Counted from the first letter of the stretch, positions 44,192-54,120 are shown. The stretch is 64,000 nucleotides of DNA from Acidobacteriota bacterium (GCA_016718135.1 JADKEF010000003.1:545182-609181), one strand, 5' to 3'. Notes: generated by a model not told the origin, from the letters alone. Translations and numbers: made by a program.

Positions 44192-46441
44192 ATGGCGACT
44201 GGGACAAAGAAAAATGGCAAGGTGATCGTGGCGGAGAAGGCGAATACAACCGAGGCCGACGGATTTAATTCGGAAACGAAAACACAAACGACTGCTAAGT
44301 CTGACGCGGCTACGAAGACTGGCGCACCTTCCTCAAACACATCCGACTATCACGGCCTTGATGCTGAGACCATGATCGGCCTCTACCGTACGATGTACAT
44401 GTCGCGGCGGGTCGATGACAAAGAGATCCAGCTCAAGGGTCAGAATAAGATATTCTTCCAGATATCCGGTGCGGGCCACGAAGCCGTATTAGCTGCGGCT
44501 GCTCTTACAATGAGATCCGGCTACGACTGGTTTTTCCCATATTATCGCGACCGTGCGTTGATGCTGGGCCTCGGAATGACGGCGCAGGAGATGCTGTGGT
44601 CGGCGGTCGGTGCTGAGGTCGATCCAAATTCGCACGGACGTCAGATGCCTTCGCATTGGGGCAGCGTCAAGCTCAATGTCCCGTCACAGTCTTCGTGTAC
44701 CGGTTCTCAGGCGTTGCACGCTGTCGGTGCGGCTGAGGCTTCGTATCGGGCTTCACTGGTTACAGAACTTCAAGATAAGATCACAGGATTCAAGGGCGAC
44801 GAGGTCGTCTATATGTCGGTCGGCGACGGCACGACGAGCGAAGGCGAATGGTGGGAAGCACTCAATACCGCCTGTAATTTAAAGCTGCCAGTGATCTTCT
44901 GCGTCGAAGACAATGGTTACGCTATTTCGACACCGGTAGAGGTCGGCACAGCGGGCGGAGACGTTTCGAAATTGGTCGCCGGATTTCCCGGACTCTTCAT
45001 TCAGAATGTTGACGGAACCGATCCGCTCGCTTCCTACGCAGCATTCAAGGATGCCGTCGCTTATTGCCGCGAGCGTAAAGGCCCGGCATTTATTCGCGCA
45101 AAAGTTATACGTCCTTATTCACATTCGTTATCTGACGACGAAAAGCTCTATCGTCCTACCGAGGAGCTTGAGGCAGACGCGGCCAACGACCCGATCCGCA
45201 CGTGGGCCGAGTTCCTGATGACAAACGGAATCGCCTCAACCGAACAGCTTGAAGCTCTCAGAAAAGAGGTCGATGACGAGGTCAATAAGGCATCCGACAT
45301 CGCGATCGAAACGCCGCAGCCCGAGGGCCCAACTGCGCTTAGAAATGTATTCTCGCCTGATGTCGATCCGACCGACCGGCAGCTATTTGATACCGAGGAC
45401 GGAGCCGAGCTTAGCGGCAATGCAGGCACGATGGTCGACCTGATCAATCGCTGCATGCACGAGGAAATGGAACGCGACACGCGCATCGTCGTCTTCGGCG
45501 AGGACGTTGCGGACGTCTCACGCGAAGAGTATCTCGACCAAGTAAAAGGCAAAGGCGGCGTGTTCAAGGTCACGGCGAATCTCCAGCGTAAGTTTGGTAG
45601 CGCACGTGTCTTTAACTCACCGCTCGCCGAGGCAAATATCATTGGCCGTGCTTACGGAATGGCGGTTCGCGGCCTTAAACCCGTCGTTGAGATACAGTTT
45701 TTTGACTACATCTTCCCGGCGTTTCACCAGATCAGGAATGAGGTTGCGGTGACCAGATGGAGAAGCGACGGCGATACGAAATGCCCGATGGTCATGCGTG
45801 TTCCGGTCGGCGGCTACCTGAAAGGCGGAGCCGTTTATCACTCGCAATCCGGTACCACACTTTTCTCTCACACGCCGGGATTGATGATCGTGTATCCATC
45901 GACGGCGCTCGACGCCAACGGTTTGCTCAGAACTGCGATCCGCTGTGACGATCCCGTCATGTTCCTCGAACACAAACATCTCTATCGTCAGGTCTACAAC
46001 AAATCGCAGTATCCGTCGAGCGATTTCCTGATCCCGTTTGGAAAGGCGAAAAAGGTTCGCGAGGGAAATGACGTGACCATCGTCACGTTCGGAGCCCTCG
46101 TCGAACGCTCAAACCAAGCCGCCAAGCGTCTCGAACAGCAAGGCATCTCTGTCGAACTCATCGACCTTCGCACGCTCGTTCCATACGACTGGGAAGCGAT
46201 CGCAGAGTCCGTCAAAAAGACAAGTCGCGTCATCGTCGCTCACGAAGACCCGGTCTCATACGGCTACGGTGCCGAGATCGCCGCCCGCATTTCGAATGAC
46301 CTATTCGAATACCTCGACGCCCCGGTTCGCCGCGTCGGCGCCACCGACACCTTCGTCGGCTACGCCCCTCAGCTAGAGGATTTCATCCTGCCACAGAGCG
46401 AAGATGTAGAGAAAGCGGTGCAGGATCTGATGAATTACTGA
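44192..46441 (+). CDS. Fused E1 alpha-beta 2-oxoacid dehydrogenase (branched-chain/2-oxoisovalerate type)
   Basis: 749 residues from ATG 44192. The first half is the E1-alpha chain: 'SGAGHEAVLAAAALTM', 'YYRDRALMLGLGMTAQEML' and the ThDP motif GDG...N ('VGDGTTSEGEWWEALNTACN...VEDN'). The second half (from about residue 415) is the E1-beta chain: 'VFGEDVAD', 'FNSPLAEANIIGRAYGMA', 'EIQFFDYIFPAFHQI', 'LIDLRTLVPYDWEAI'. It decarboxylates branched-chain or related 2-oxoacids and passes the acyl group to a lipoyl E2, which is not encoded here. A Thr/Ala-rich N-terminal tail of about 50 residues precedes the catalytic part. Fused E1 genes are known in several phyla. Confidence 0.9.
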   Translation: MATGTKKNGKVIVAEKANTTEADGFNSETKTQTTAKSDAATKTGAPSSNTSDYHGLDAETMIGLYRTMYMSRRVDDKEIQLKGQNKIFFQISGAGHEAVLAAAALTMRSGYDWFFPYYRDRALMLGLGMTAQEMLWSAVGAEVDPNSHGRQMPSHWGSVKLNVPSQSSCTGSQALHAVGAAEASYRASLVTELQDKITGFKGDEVVYMSVGDGTTSEGEWWEALNTACNLKLPVIFCVEDNGYAISTPVEVGTAGGDVSKLVAGFPGLFIQNVDGTDPLASYAAFKDAVAYCRERKGPAFIRAKVIRPYSHSLSDDEKLYRPTEELEADAANDPIRTWAEFLMTNGIASTEQLEALRKEVDDEVNKASDIAIETPQPEGPTALRNVFSPDVDPTDRQLFDTEDGAELSGNAGTMVDLINRCMHEEMERDTRIVVFGEDVADVSREEYLDQVKGKGGVFKVTANLQRKFGSARVFNSPLAEANIIGRAYGMAVRGLKPVVEIQFFDYIFPAFHQIRNEVAVTRWRSDGDTKCPMVMRVPVGGYLKGGAVYHSQSGTTLFSHTPGLMIVYPSTALDANGLLRTAIRCDDPVMFLEHKHLYRQVYNKSQYPSSDFLIPFGKAKKVREGNDVTIVTFGALVERSNQAAKRLEQQGISVELIDLRTLVPYDWEAIAESVKKTSRVIVAHEDPVSYGYGAEIAARISNDLFEYLDAPVRRVGATDTFVGYAPQLEDFILPQSEDVEKAVQDLMNY

Positions 46442-46490
46442 TCATTCGTTGCTTTGGAAAATAAAACTATGGTCAAGGTCTATTAACAGA

Positions 46491-46519
46491 AGCGTCGCTA
46501 TTTACAGCGGCGCTTTTTT
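46491..46519 (+). terminator. Intrinsic terminator after the E1 gene
   Basis: AGCGTCGC / GCGGCGCT stem (one G-T pair) followed by TTTTTT, 50 bp downstream of the stop. Confidence 0.88.
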
Positions 46520-46594
46520 GCATTTGATCGTTATGCCGACAATCGCCCAGATCTTGTTTCCTGCCCCCAAGGCAACGATGGCCGGAATCCGAAA

Positions 46595-47257
46595 ATGGAA
46601 ATTTCTATGTCGAAAGTAGTAGTACAATCATTTGGAATGTCGCTCGACGGATTTGCCGCCGGGCCCGATCAGAGTCTTGAGGCTCCGCTCGGAACCACCG
46701 GGCCTGAGATCATGGAATGGTTTTTTCCGACGAAAACATTCATCAGCCAGCACGGCGGTGAAGACGGAGGCGAGACAGGGATCGATAACGGCTTTGCGGC
46801 GGAGTCGATGGCCGGTAAAGGTGCGTGGATACTTGGGCGTAACATGTTCGGCCCGATCCGCGGGCCATGGCTCGATGACGAGTGGAAAGGCTGGTGGGGC
46901 GAGGAACCGCCGTATCACGTTCAGGCGTTTGTGCTGACCCATCATCCGCGTGAGCCGCTCGTGATGAAGGGCGGCACGACATTCCACTTTGTCACCGACG
47001 GCATCCACTCCGCTCTCGAAAAGGCAAGAGCCGCTTCCGGCGACAAAGACATCCGCATCGGCGGCGGTGCCGCGACCGTCCGCCAGTATCTCGAGGCCCG
47101 CCTGATCGACGAACTCCACATCGCCGTCCGCCCAATAATCCTAGGCCGCGGCGAACCACTTTTCACCGGGCTCGACCTTCGCTCGCTCGGCTACAAAGTT
47201 GACAAATACGTGCCGGGCGAGCGGGCTGTCCATGTCCTGATCAGTAGGCACGATTAA
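46595..47257 (+). CDS. Dihydrofolate reductase / RibD C-terminal domain family protein
   Basis: 220 residues; ATG 46595, with a second ATG at 46607 also possible. The sequence follows the RibD-C/DHFR-like family: 'VVVQSFGMSLDGFAAGPDQSLEAPLG' at the start, 'ILGRNMFGPIRGPW', 'FVLTHHPREPLVMKGGTTFHFVTDG', 'IRIGGGAATVRQYLEARLIDELHIAVRPIILGRGEPLF' (NADPH-binding glycine region; residues about 150-190). These stand-alone members are probably NAD(P)H-dependent reductases of unknown substrate and are not folate-pathway DHFR. Located between a terminator and a peptidase gene (29-bp gap). Confidence 0.85.
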   Translation: MEISMSKVVVQSFGMSLDGFAAGPDQSLEAPLGTTGPEIMEWFFPTKTFISQHGGEDGGETGIDNGFAAESMAGKGAWILGRNMFGPIRGPWLDDEWKGWWGEEPPYHVQAFVLTHHPREPLVMKGGTTFHFVTDGIHSALEKARAASGDKDIRIGGGAATVRQYLEARLIDELHIAVRPIILGRGEPLFTGLDLRSLGYKVDKYVPGERAVHVLISRHD

Positions 47258-47286
47258 ATGTTCCGTAGATTCAGCCAGGAGAAAAG

Positions 47287-48825
47287 ATGAATCGAATCCT
47301 TATCACTATCACAGCAGTCGTTCTTTGTGCGGCGTCGACATTCGCTCAGCTCGATCCAGTCAAACAGACGCGCGAATATCGCATCGCCAACGAACGGAAA
47401 CTCCTCACTTCATTTGTTGAGATGCTGGCGATGCCGAATGTTGCATCCGACACCGCGAACATTAATCGCAATGCCGACTATCTTATCGGATCGATGAAGC
47501 AACGAGGGTTAAACCCGCGACTGCTTAAGGCCGCCGATCCCAAAGTTCCGCCGGTTGTTTTCGGCGAATACTTTACGCCGGGTGCCACAAAGACGGTGAT
47601 CTTTTACGCACACTATGACGGGCAGCCGACTGAGGCGGCGGATTGGACCGGGAGCAAGCCCTGGGAGCCGGTTTTGAGGTCGGCCTCACTCGAGAAGGGC
47701 GGGAAGACGATTCCGTTTCCACGCACCGGCGAGACGATCGATCCAGAATGGCGAATCTATGCACGCTCCGCCTCAGACGACAAGGCGGGTGTCTTTGCGA
47801 TACTGACCGCTTTCGATGCTCTGATAGCAAAAGGTATCAAGCCGACGGTGAACATCAAATTCTTCTTTGAGGGAGAGGAAGAGGCCGGGTCGCCAAACCT
47901 CAAAGAGATCCTCGAAAAGCACATTGACCTGCTAAAAGCCGATGCATTTATCGTCTGCGACGGACCTGTACATCAATCGGGCCGCAAGCAGGTTGTCTTC
48001 GGCGTGCGGGGCGATGTAAATGTCGATCTCACAGTGTACGGTGCCAAACGTCCGCTCCACAGCGGACATTACGGCAACTGGTCGCCAAATCCGGCCTTGC
48101 TTCTTGCCAAGCTTCTTGCCTCGATGAAGGATGATTTTGGCAACATCACCATAAAAGGCTGGAACGACGATGTCGAACAGCTCGGACCTGCCGAACTGAA
48201 GGCTATAGCTGATGCCCCGCAATACGACGAACAGCTAAAGCGCGAACTCGGTATCGCCTATACCGAAGGCGGCGGCAAAAGCCTGCTCGAACGCATCAAC
48301 CTTCCCTCGCTAAACATAAACGGCATCAAGAGCGGTGATGTCGGCGACCGTGCTCGCAACGTTATTCCGACGACCGCAACGACCGTGCTCGACCTCCGGC
48401 TCGTAAAGGGAAATGATCACATTCGTCAGGTCGCTAAACTTCGCAAGCATATCGAATCGCAAGGCTATTACGTCATCGACCGTGCCCCGACCGACGAAGA
48501 GCGGCAAAAATACCACAGAATCGCAAAATTCAACCACGTTCCCGGCAGCTACAATGCCCAGCGAACAAAAATGGATCTGCCTATATCGATCGCCGTCATC
48601 GCCGCCGTCCAGCGAACGTCAGCCCAACCTGTAGTCCAAATGCCATCACTAGGCGGCAGCCTACCGCTTTCGATCATCAGCGAGGCTCTCGGCCAACCAA
48701 CGATATCCGTACCTATAGCAAATCATGACAACAATCAGCACGCCGAGAACGAAAATGTCAGGCTGCAGAATCTGTGGGATGGTATCGAGACCTTTGCTGC
48801 GTTGATGACGATGAACTTCAGATAG
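47287..48825 (+). CDS. Exported M20-family metallopeptidase (dipeptidase-like)
   Basis: 512 residues with a good RBS (AGGAGA). A signal peptide ('ILITITAVVLCAASTFAQ') precedes the M20 catalytic fold. 'VIFYAHYDGQP' gives the first metal His and the next Asp, 'ARSASDDKAGV' the bridging Asp, 'FFFEGEEEAGS' the Glu pair, and 'CDGPVHQSGRKQVVFGVRG' the next ligand region; a dimerisation lid lies in the middle and 'VPIANHDNNQHAENENVRL' carries the final His. It hydrolyses di- or small peptides in the periplasm. Ends at a 17-bp bidirectional terminator shared with the M28 peptidase gene. Confidence 0.9.
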   Translation: MNRILITITAVVLCAASTFAQLDPVKQTREYRIANERKLLTSFVEMLAMPNVASDTANINRNADYLIGSMKQRGLNPRLLKAADPKVPPVVFGEYFTPGATKTVIFYAHYDGQPTEAADWTGSKPWEPVLRSASLEKGGKTIPFPRTGETIDPEWRIYARSASDDKAGVFAILTAFDALIAKGIKPTVNIKFFFEGEEEAGSPNLKEILEKHIDLLKADAFIVCDGPVHQSGRKQVVFGVRGDVNVDLTVYGAKRPLHSGHYGNWSPNPALLLAKLLASMKDDFGNITIKGWNDDVEQLGPAELKAIADAPQYDEQLKRELGIAYTEGGGKSLLERINLPSLNINGIKSGDVGDRARNVIPTTATTVLDLRLVKGNDHIRQVAKLRKHIESQGYYVIDRAPTDEERQKYHRIAKFNHVPGSYNAQRTKMDLPISIAVIAAVQRTSAQPVVQMPSLGGSLPLSIISEALGQPTISVPIANHDNNQHAENENVRLQNLWDGIETFAALMTMNFR

Positions 48826-48842
48826 GTAAGAGCCGATAACGA

Positions 48843-48881
48843 GAAAGCCGGAGCGTTTCCATGCGAAACGCTCCGGCTTTC
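48843..48881. terminator. Bidirectional 17-bp perfect hairpin
   Basis: GAAAGCCGGAGCGTTTC and its exact complement with a 5-nt loop, between the convergent M20 and M28 peptidase genes; serves both strands. Confidence 0.85.
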
Positions 48882-48900
48882 TGGTTGAAGTTGGTGACCT

Positions 48901-50706
48901 CTATTCGCCGGCAGCGTGACGATGACGATCGAGAGCATAGATGCCCGGGAAGCCGCTCGGCACTTCGCGGTAGTCGATCTCGTGACCGCAGACTGAGAAG
49001 TCCATGCCGGAATTTCGGAAGGCGACCTCGTCCATGTGTTCGCGAAAGTTGAAGCCAGGGATGACGGATGCCATCGATGTTTCCTTTCGCGGCAGGCGTT
49101 CGTCCATCATTGCCGTGTTGTAGGCAAATGCAGCCATGATGACGGCTGAGCGTTTGAGGTCTTCTTCGAGAACGCGATCCGAGACATCCTGGGTCGTGTG
49201 CCACGATCGGGTGAAGTACTCGATCGGATCCTGGATGAACTGGAATCCCGGGATACCCAGTGCGTCAAATGCCTGGTGGTCCGTGCCGGTCGTGTTATTG
49301 ATCGTTACGGTCGTGGCATTCCATGATTGGAAAGGCGTCAACCATCCCTTGAACAACGAGCGGAGTTGAGCATTTCCCTGCAGATAAATGCCGCGGATCT
49401 GTCCGGTTCCGTTGTCCAGATTGTAGTAGGCCGAGAATTTATCGTGGCCGGGTTTCTTGCTTATGGGCACCTTTGCTCCGCCCATCGCCCGAAATGCGTC
49501 AGCGTCAGAACCGTCACCGACGGTGCCGATATTCTTGGCAACATAGCCTCGCGAACCGAGCAGTCCCTGCTCTTCACCCGTCCAGAGGCCGATACGTATC
49601 GTTCGTCGCGGCTTTAGGCCCAACGCCTGGATTATGCGAACCGCTTCCATCGAGACGGTCACGCCGGCACCGTTGTCCGTCGCACCGGTTCCCGCGTGCC
49701 ACGAATCGAGATGACCCCCGACCATCACAACCTCGTCTTTGAGATTCGGATCGGTTCCAGGAATCTCGGCGATCGTGTTGTAACCCTGCAAGTCATTGTC
49801 ATAAAACTGCACCTGCAGATCGACCGTCATCTTTACTGGCACACCCTGTTTGATCAGACGGACGAGGCGGTTGTATTGCTCAACCTCCGCGACCAGCTGA
49901 GGAATGGTCGCCGGAGCATTCTTCGATGCAACCCGAAGACCAAAATTAGGAGCGGAACCCGGAACAGCAGGTGGCAGATTGGCTCCCATCACACGAATCG
50001 TGCCTGCATCGACTCCAAAGCCTGAATCGATGATGACCGCCGCACCTTCGTCGAACAACATTCTAGTCTTTTTGTAATTAAAAGCTTGCGCCGCACGTTG
50101 AGCGTCTGTCGGGGCGGCCTGAGCAGGTGGAGGCCCGGCGGGTTTTGCATCCTCCATGGCCGCGAGATCTGCATCGCTTTGGCGTGTGGCGGTAGGTTTG
50201 AAGATGTCGGCTACCGGTCGTTCGGGTGCGTTCAGGACGATCGCACCTTTCAGTCTCCCTCTAAACTTCTCAAGATCGGCGTCATTCGCGGCGTCATAGT
50301 AGATTACATCCGAAGTAACCGCGCCGTTTGTTGATGGCGACCACGCTTTTGGATATGCTCGGAAAGCTGTGGACTGTTCACCCGCCGTAACCATCGCGGA
50401 AAAGCGTTTCAGTTCCCAACCGCGGCCGAATTCACCCCACGGATCAACCATCGCATTCTTCAAGCCCCATTTCTCGAGCTGTTGCTTGGTCCATTGGTTC
50501 GCACGTTTTTGGCCAGGTGAATTTGTGAGCCTCGGCCCGATCACATCCGTTAGATACCGGATCGTCGCCATTGCCTGCGAACGGTTCATCCCCTCGTCCA
50601 TGATCTTAGTAACAGCCTCGGGCGCCGTCGCTTGCTGGCCAAGAGCAACGCTTGGCGTCAGCAGGGCGGCAAAGATCAACAGAACTATATTCTTCTTTCG
50701 AAACAT
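48901..50706 (-). CDS. Exported M28-family metallopeptidase with inserted PA-like domain
   Basis: 601 residues; RBS AAGGAG. A signal peptide ('VLLIFAALLTPSVALGQ') is followed by an N-terminal segment, an inserted PA-like region (about 120-290), then the M28 catalytic core: 'VMVGGHLDSWHAGTGATDNGAG' (metal ligands His and Asp), 'GLWTGEEQGLLGSRGY' (Glu pair), 'YYNLDNGTGQIRG' (Asp) and 'GTDHQAFDALGIPGFQFIQD' (His). It releases N-terminal amino acids or acts as a carboxypeptidase. Proline- and alanine-rich sequence ('PPPAQAAPTDAQRAAQA') interrupts the PA region. Convergent with the M20 gene, sharing a terminator. Confidence 0.9.
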   Translation of the reverse strand: MFRKKNIVLLIFAALLTPSVALGQQATAPEAVTKIMDEGMNRSQAMATIRYLTDVIGPRLTNSPGQKRANQWTKQQLEKWGLKNAMVDPWGEFGRGWELKRFSAMVTAGEQSTAFRAYPKAWSPSTNGAVTSDVIYYDAANDADLEKFRGRLKGAIVLNAPERPVADIFKPTATRQSDADLAAMEDAKPAGPPPAQAAPTDAQRAAQAFNYKKTRMLFDEGAAVIIDSGFGVDAGTIRVMGANLPPAVPGSAPNFGLRVASKNAPATIPQLVAEVEQYNRLVRLIKQGVPVKMTVDLQVQFYDNDLQGYNTIAEIPGTDPNLKDEVVMVGGHLDSWHAGTGATDNGAGVTVSMEAVRIIQALGLKPRRTIRIGLWTGEEQGLLGSRGYVAKNIGTVGDGSDADAFRAMGGAKVPISKKPGHDKFSAYYNLDNGTGQIRGIYLQGNAQLRSLFKGWLTPFQSWNATTVTINNTTGTDHQAFDALGIPGFQFIQDPIEYFTRSWHTTQDVSDRVLEEDLKRSAVIMAAFAYNTAMMDERLPRKETSMASVIPGFNFREHMDEVAFRNSGMDFSVCGHEIDYREVPSGFPGIYALDRHRHAAGE

Positions 50707-50786
50707 TGGTAATACTCCTTAAGGGTAGGTGATTTGTGACTTTTCAGTTGAAGATTATTACGAGAGCTCCGCACGGAAAGTTTCCG

Positions 50787-51593
50787 CTAGACAGACATAT
50801 CGGCGAGTCGATAGACACCGGTCGCTATCCGTTCGACAAACCCCTCGTCTACCAAGGCATGATTGGCCTTTCCTGATTCCCATCGTTGCAATCCGAATTT
50901 TCCCGAGAGTTCCCCGACTAGCGTCATCCCGCACATTTGAAGATATGTTCGTGCGAGTTCGCGAACGGCGTCTTCGCGTTTCATCCTGATCGCGATCTGC
51001 TCGGGAAAGCGGGCTTCGGAGAGTGTCCATACGTAAGTGAATTTTGGTTTGTAGAGAGCTTCCTGCGGTACGACCTTCATTCGGCGTTGGAGCTCGTCGA
51101 TGGCGGTCGTTAGGTCTTTTTTGTCCTTGAAACCGCATTCTTCTCGAAGGTCGGCGGTCGCCATTTCCCATTCCTTGCGGAGAACTTTTAGCACCAACTG
51201 AGCATTTTTCGAAAGAATTCCGCTCTCGCCTTTTGGCGAGCAGCCCCAGATCGCGTTGAATACAGGGATCATTCGCGACGCGAGAAACCACGATTTGCCC
51301 TTTACGAGCTTGGCGTAGTAGACCTTGCCGCGAGCCATCACCTCGTCCTTCAACACCCAAGCACGGCTTGCCTCGTAGTCCTTCTGTACGTTTCGCGGCA
51401 TATGAGCGTCGCGGCGGCCGCAGACCGCGATATAAACGGACGGCATCATTTTGCGAACATCGGTCAGGCCTAGACAGAATCCAAGTTCCGCGACCATCGC
51501 CTCGACCTCTTCCGCGGTGTCGACCTTCAGAGACTCCTCACGCCGCCATTTGCGGTCGCGGTATAGCTCGATCTCTTCGGGAACTTGCTTCAT
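50787..51593 (-). CDS. Winged-helix-like protein, AlkZ-related (tentative)
   Basis: 268 residues from ATG 51593. A longer reading upstream is translated repeat sequence and is rejected. Rich in Arg/Lys and Trp, with helical blocks ('KNAQLVLKVLRKEWEMATADLREECGF' and 'DLTTAIDELQRRMKVVP') that look like winged-helix DNA-binding segments, and 'SGKANHALVDEGFVERIATGVYRLAD' at the end. This resembles proteins annotated as AlkZ-related (DNA-glycosylase-like HTH family), but I cannot confirm catalytic residues. Located between the M28 gene and the glycine-zipper gene; function uncertain. Confidence 0.55.
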   Translation of the reverse strand: MKQVPEEIELYRDRKWRREESLKVDTAEEVEAMVAELGFCLGLTDVRKMMPSVYIAVCGRRDAHMPRNVQKDYEASRAWVLKDEVMARGKVYYAKLVKGKSWFLASRMIPVFNAIWGCSPKGESGILSKNAQLVLKVLRKEWEMATADLREECGFKDKKDLTTAIDELQRRMKVVPQEALYKPKFTYVWTLSEARFPEQIAIRMKREDAVRELARTYLQMCGMTLVGELSGKFGLQRWESGKANHALVDEGFVERIATGVYRLADMSV

Positions 51594-51637
51594 GGAATTT
51601 AGCCGCAGATTAACGCAGATCACGCGGATATAAAAAT

Positions 51638-51664
51638 GGCGAGCGATCATTTTGATCGCTCGCC
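51638..51664 (-). terminator. Terminator of the glycine-zipper gene
   Basis: 12-bp stem GGCGAGCGATCA / TGATCGCTCGCC with a 3-nt loop, and an A-rich flank that reads TTTTTA on the minus strand. Confidence 0.85.
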
Positions 51665-51703
51665 ACAAAATAAAGACGTCTCATCCGCGCTTCTGCCGCC
51701 AAC

Positions 51704-53353
51704 TTATCTGTTGCCAATATTCATCGGAGACGAAGACGTCACCGAGATCGTCGAGCCCTGCATCAATCTCAAGTCATCTTCGCCCTTGACGATGACGGAA
51801 CCTGCTCCGGCTCCGCCGCCGATCACTGCACCGATCGCAGCTCCTTTGCCGCCGCCCGCGATAGCACCGATGATCGCTCCGATACCGGCACCGATACCGC
51901 TCCGTTTTACGGTTTGCGTCGTTTTATTGCCACCGCTGACCGTGCCTTCGTTATCGATCTTGACGGTGTTGCCGCTAGCGTCGCGGATGTCGCTAAGGTT
52001 GCCGGCAAAGTCGTATCGTGCGCCATTTCGCAGCACGATACGCTCGAAATTGAATGTCACGCCAGACTGTCCCGTAACCTTTCCTGTCGTCTTAATGTTC
52101 GAAACGTAACCCTCGATCACGGCGCCACGAAATTCGTCGGGCGAGGTCACGGTCATACGAAAACGGTCATTGTTCTGCGAGACTTTTGTATTGATCTCGT
52201 TGTCGAGCGTGCCGGTGAGCTGGATGCCGTTTGGGACTACGTAATTGCCGGGCTTTGCGGTAACTGTCGTTGGGGCTTGGCCTCGGCCGTTGTTATTGCC
52301 GACGGTCGAACCAGTTCCGCCATTGGAGATGCCGGTCGAATTGTCGTTGTCCGAGTAGCCGCCGTTCGGATCAGAAGTCGTGTTGCCTGCACTATTTAGC
52401 AGGCCGGAATCTAGATCCGATTTGTTGTAAACACTCTCGGCGAACACTGTATGTCGCAGATAATCGGTCGTGATCCTTCGTGAAACATTCATCCCGCGTC
52501 CGTCGCTGATGGAGATAAATGTGATCGTGTAATCGGTCTCGCCGCCAAAGGACGAGATGACCAATTTGTCGCCGGTCAGCGTTGCTCGCATACGAACCGA
52601 GCGGCCATTGGCGTCCTTCTCAACCTTGTCGCGGCCATCCGCCGTGAATGATGCCGCAGGAGCATTGCTGACACCGAGAGTGATCTGATCCCCTCGAATA
52701 TCTATCGCGATCTGCTCAGGTGCGGTCAATTTTTCCCTCAGATCGTCGCGCTGGCTACCGGACACTCCGGCTTCGGCCAAAACGTCATCGATCTTCTCAC
52801 TGCGTTCGCGATCGAGATCATAGTTACCCGATAGCCCAACACGGATCGTACGCCCCGCCGTCGGTTGACTGTCAGGATAATCTTTGACGTTCTGCGGGTC
52901 GCGGGAATCGTCCGGCTGCCAAACATTCGTCACGCCGTAGTTTGACCCGAGACGGTCGATCTGTGCCCGGGCTGCACGCCAATCATCCTCGACACGGCGA
53001 TTTTGCGGATAGCTTTCGAGAAAATCCTCGATCTGCCGAGCGGCGGCCGCGATGGCGGTCACATCGTCACGATTTTCGCGTTTGCGGTCGAAATTCTCCT
53101 GAAAACGCCTGATCGCATCGCGAACACCACGGATCCGCCCCTGCGCGTCGCTCAGATTGCGTGTGTTCGCTGACGAACTCTGCATCTGGTAACGCAGATT
53201 CGATTCGAAATCGTCGAGCTTCGACGCCAGAGCCCGAACCGCGTCGCGGATCTCGCGTTCATCCCGACGTTGAGCATCGGCAGTGCCCGCCGTTCCCAGA
53301 ACAAACGCCACCAAAAACGCCATTGCCGCCACAAACTTTTTCGTTTCCCTCAT
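51704..53353 (-). CDS. Exported protein with C-terminal glycine-zipper
   Basis: 549 residues from ATG 53353 (AGGA 8 nt upstream). A signal peptide ('FVAAMAFLVAFVLGTAGTADAQ') is followed by a charged helical N-terminal half with repeats of Asp/Arg ('RDAVRALASKLDDFESNLRYQM'), a beta-rich central part, and near the C-terminus a glycine zipper 'IGAGIGAIIGAIAGGG' continuing to about residue 520, of the YMGG/OmpA-associated kind, which forms membrane-inserting or oligomerising helices. No enzymatic motif. Probably an outer-membrane-associated protein; family not recognised as a whole. Confidence 0.7.
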   Translation of the reverse strand: MRETKKFVAAMAFLVAFVLGTAGTADAQRRDEREIRDAVRALASKLDDFESNLRYQMQSSSANTRNLSDAQGRIRGVRDAIRRFQENFDRKRENRDDVTAIAAAARQIEDFLESYPQNRRVEDDWRAARAQIDRLGSNYGVTNVWQPDDSRDPQNVKDYPDSQPTAGRTIRVGLSGNYDLDRERSEKIDDVLAEAGVSGSQRDDLREKLTAPEQIAIDIRGDQITLGVSNAPAASFTADGRDKVEKDANGRSVRMRATLTGDKLVISSFGGETDYTITFISISDGRGMNVSRRITTDYLRHTVFAESVYNKSDLDSGLLNSAGNTTSDPNGGYSDNDNSTGISNGGTGSTVGNNNGRGQAPTTVTAKPGNYVVPNGIQLTGTLDNEINTKVSQNNDRFRMTVTSPDEFRGAVIEGYVSNIKTTGKVTGQSGVTFNFERIVLRNGARYDFAGNLSDIRDASGNTVKIDNEGTVSGGNKTTQTVKRSGIGAGIGAIIGAIAGGGKGAAIGAVIGGGAGAGSVIVKGEDDLRLMQGSTISVTSSSPMNIGNR

Positions 53354-53515
53354 AATTGCCATCCTGGATCGAGAATCGGGCACACAAAGCCCCTACGCGC
53401 ATTATGAAGCATTTTTTGTGCCAATGGTTGTTCGTTTCGGCTCCATGAAGATCGGCGAAACGTATCGAACACGCGCGAACGCTGTGGTAATATCGGCTAA
53501 GAGGGAACAACCAAT

Positions 53516-53938
53516 ATGTCCACCAACGAATACAAAGCAAATGTCACCTACGCAGGCGACGGATATTTCATCGGCACGACACCGAGCGGCATTCCGCAAC
53601 TGATGGATTCTAAAGGGGATAGGCACGCCGCCCCGACGCCGCTCGAGATGTTACTGGTCTCGGTAGCAGCATGCACGGCGTTCGACGTGCAGTCCATTCT
53701 CGAAAAGAAACGCCAGGACGTGACCGACTACAAAGTAGAGATCACCGGCACCCGCGCGGAGGACCACCCGCGCAAATTCACCGCCTTTCACATCAACCAT
53801 ATCGTGCACGGCCGCGGCGTTTCGGAAAAGGCCCTTGCGGATGCGATCGAGCTGTCAGATACCAAATATTGCTCGGTCGCCGCGACCGTGAGGCCGACTG
53901 CGACCATAACGACGAGCTACGAGATCATCGAGTCATAA
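53516..53938 (+). CDS. OsmC-family peroxiredoxin-like protein
   Basis: 140 residues. The fold is recognised by 'PTPLEMLLVSVAACTAFDVQSILEKKRQ', with the conserved catalytic Cys in 'AACT', and the second Cys in 'TKYCSVAATVRPTATI' near the C-terminus. OsmC/YhfA proteins reduce organic hydroperoxides through these two cysteines. The start is ATG 53516 after a GAGGGAA-like RBS. Monocistronic; followed by the repeat-rich region. Confidence 0.88.
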   Translation: MSTNEYKANVTYAGDGYFIGTTPSGIPQLMDSKGDRHAAPTPLEMLLVSVAACTAFDVQSILEKKRQDVTDYKVEITGTRAEDHPRKFTAFHINHIVHGRGVSEKALADAIELSDTKYCSVAATVRPTATITTSYEIIES

Positions 53939-54026
53939 CCAACTGCTGTAGCGGGTGGTTAATGAGGCCGATAGACGGCTGCGACCCGAGGCCCTTGGCT
54001 TTTGAGGCCTGTTGGCACACTTCCGT

Positions 54027-54104
54027 GGCTCTGCCACACCGCACTGCGGAGAGGCTCTGCCTCTCCGGCCGACTCCGCTTGATATTCCTGGAGGCTACGC
54101 CTCC
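54027..54104 (-). repeat. REP unit 1 (minus orientation)
   Basis: Long palindrome GGAGAGGC-TCT-GCCTCTCC (54048-54066) and short palindrome GGAGGC-TAC-GCCTCC (54090-54104), 23 bp apart. The tail GGCTCTGCC...GCACTGC precedes the long palindrome, the mirror of the plus-oriented units. Confidence 0.88.
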
Positions 54105-54120
54105 CGTCTTTCAGATCCGG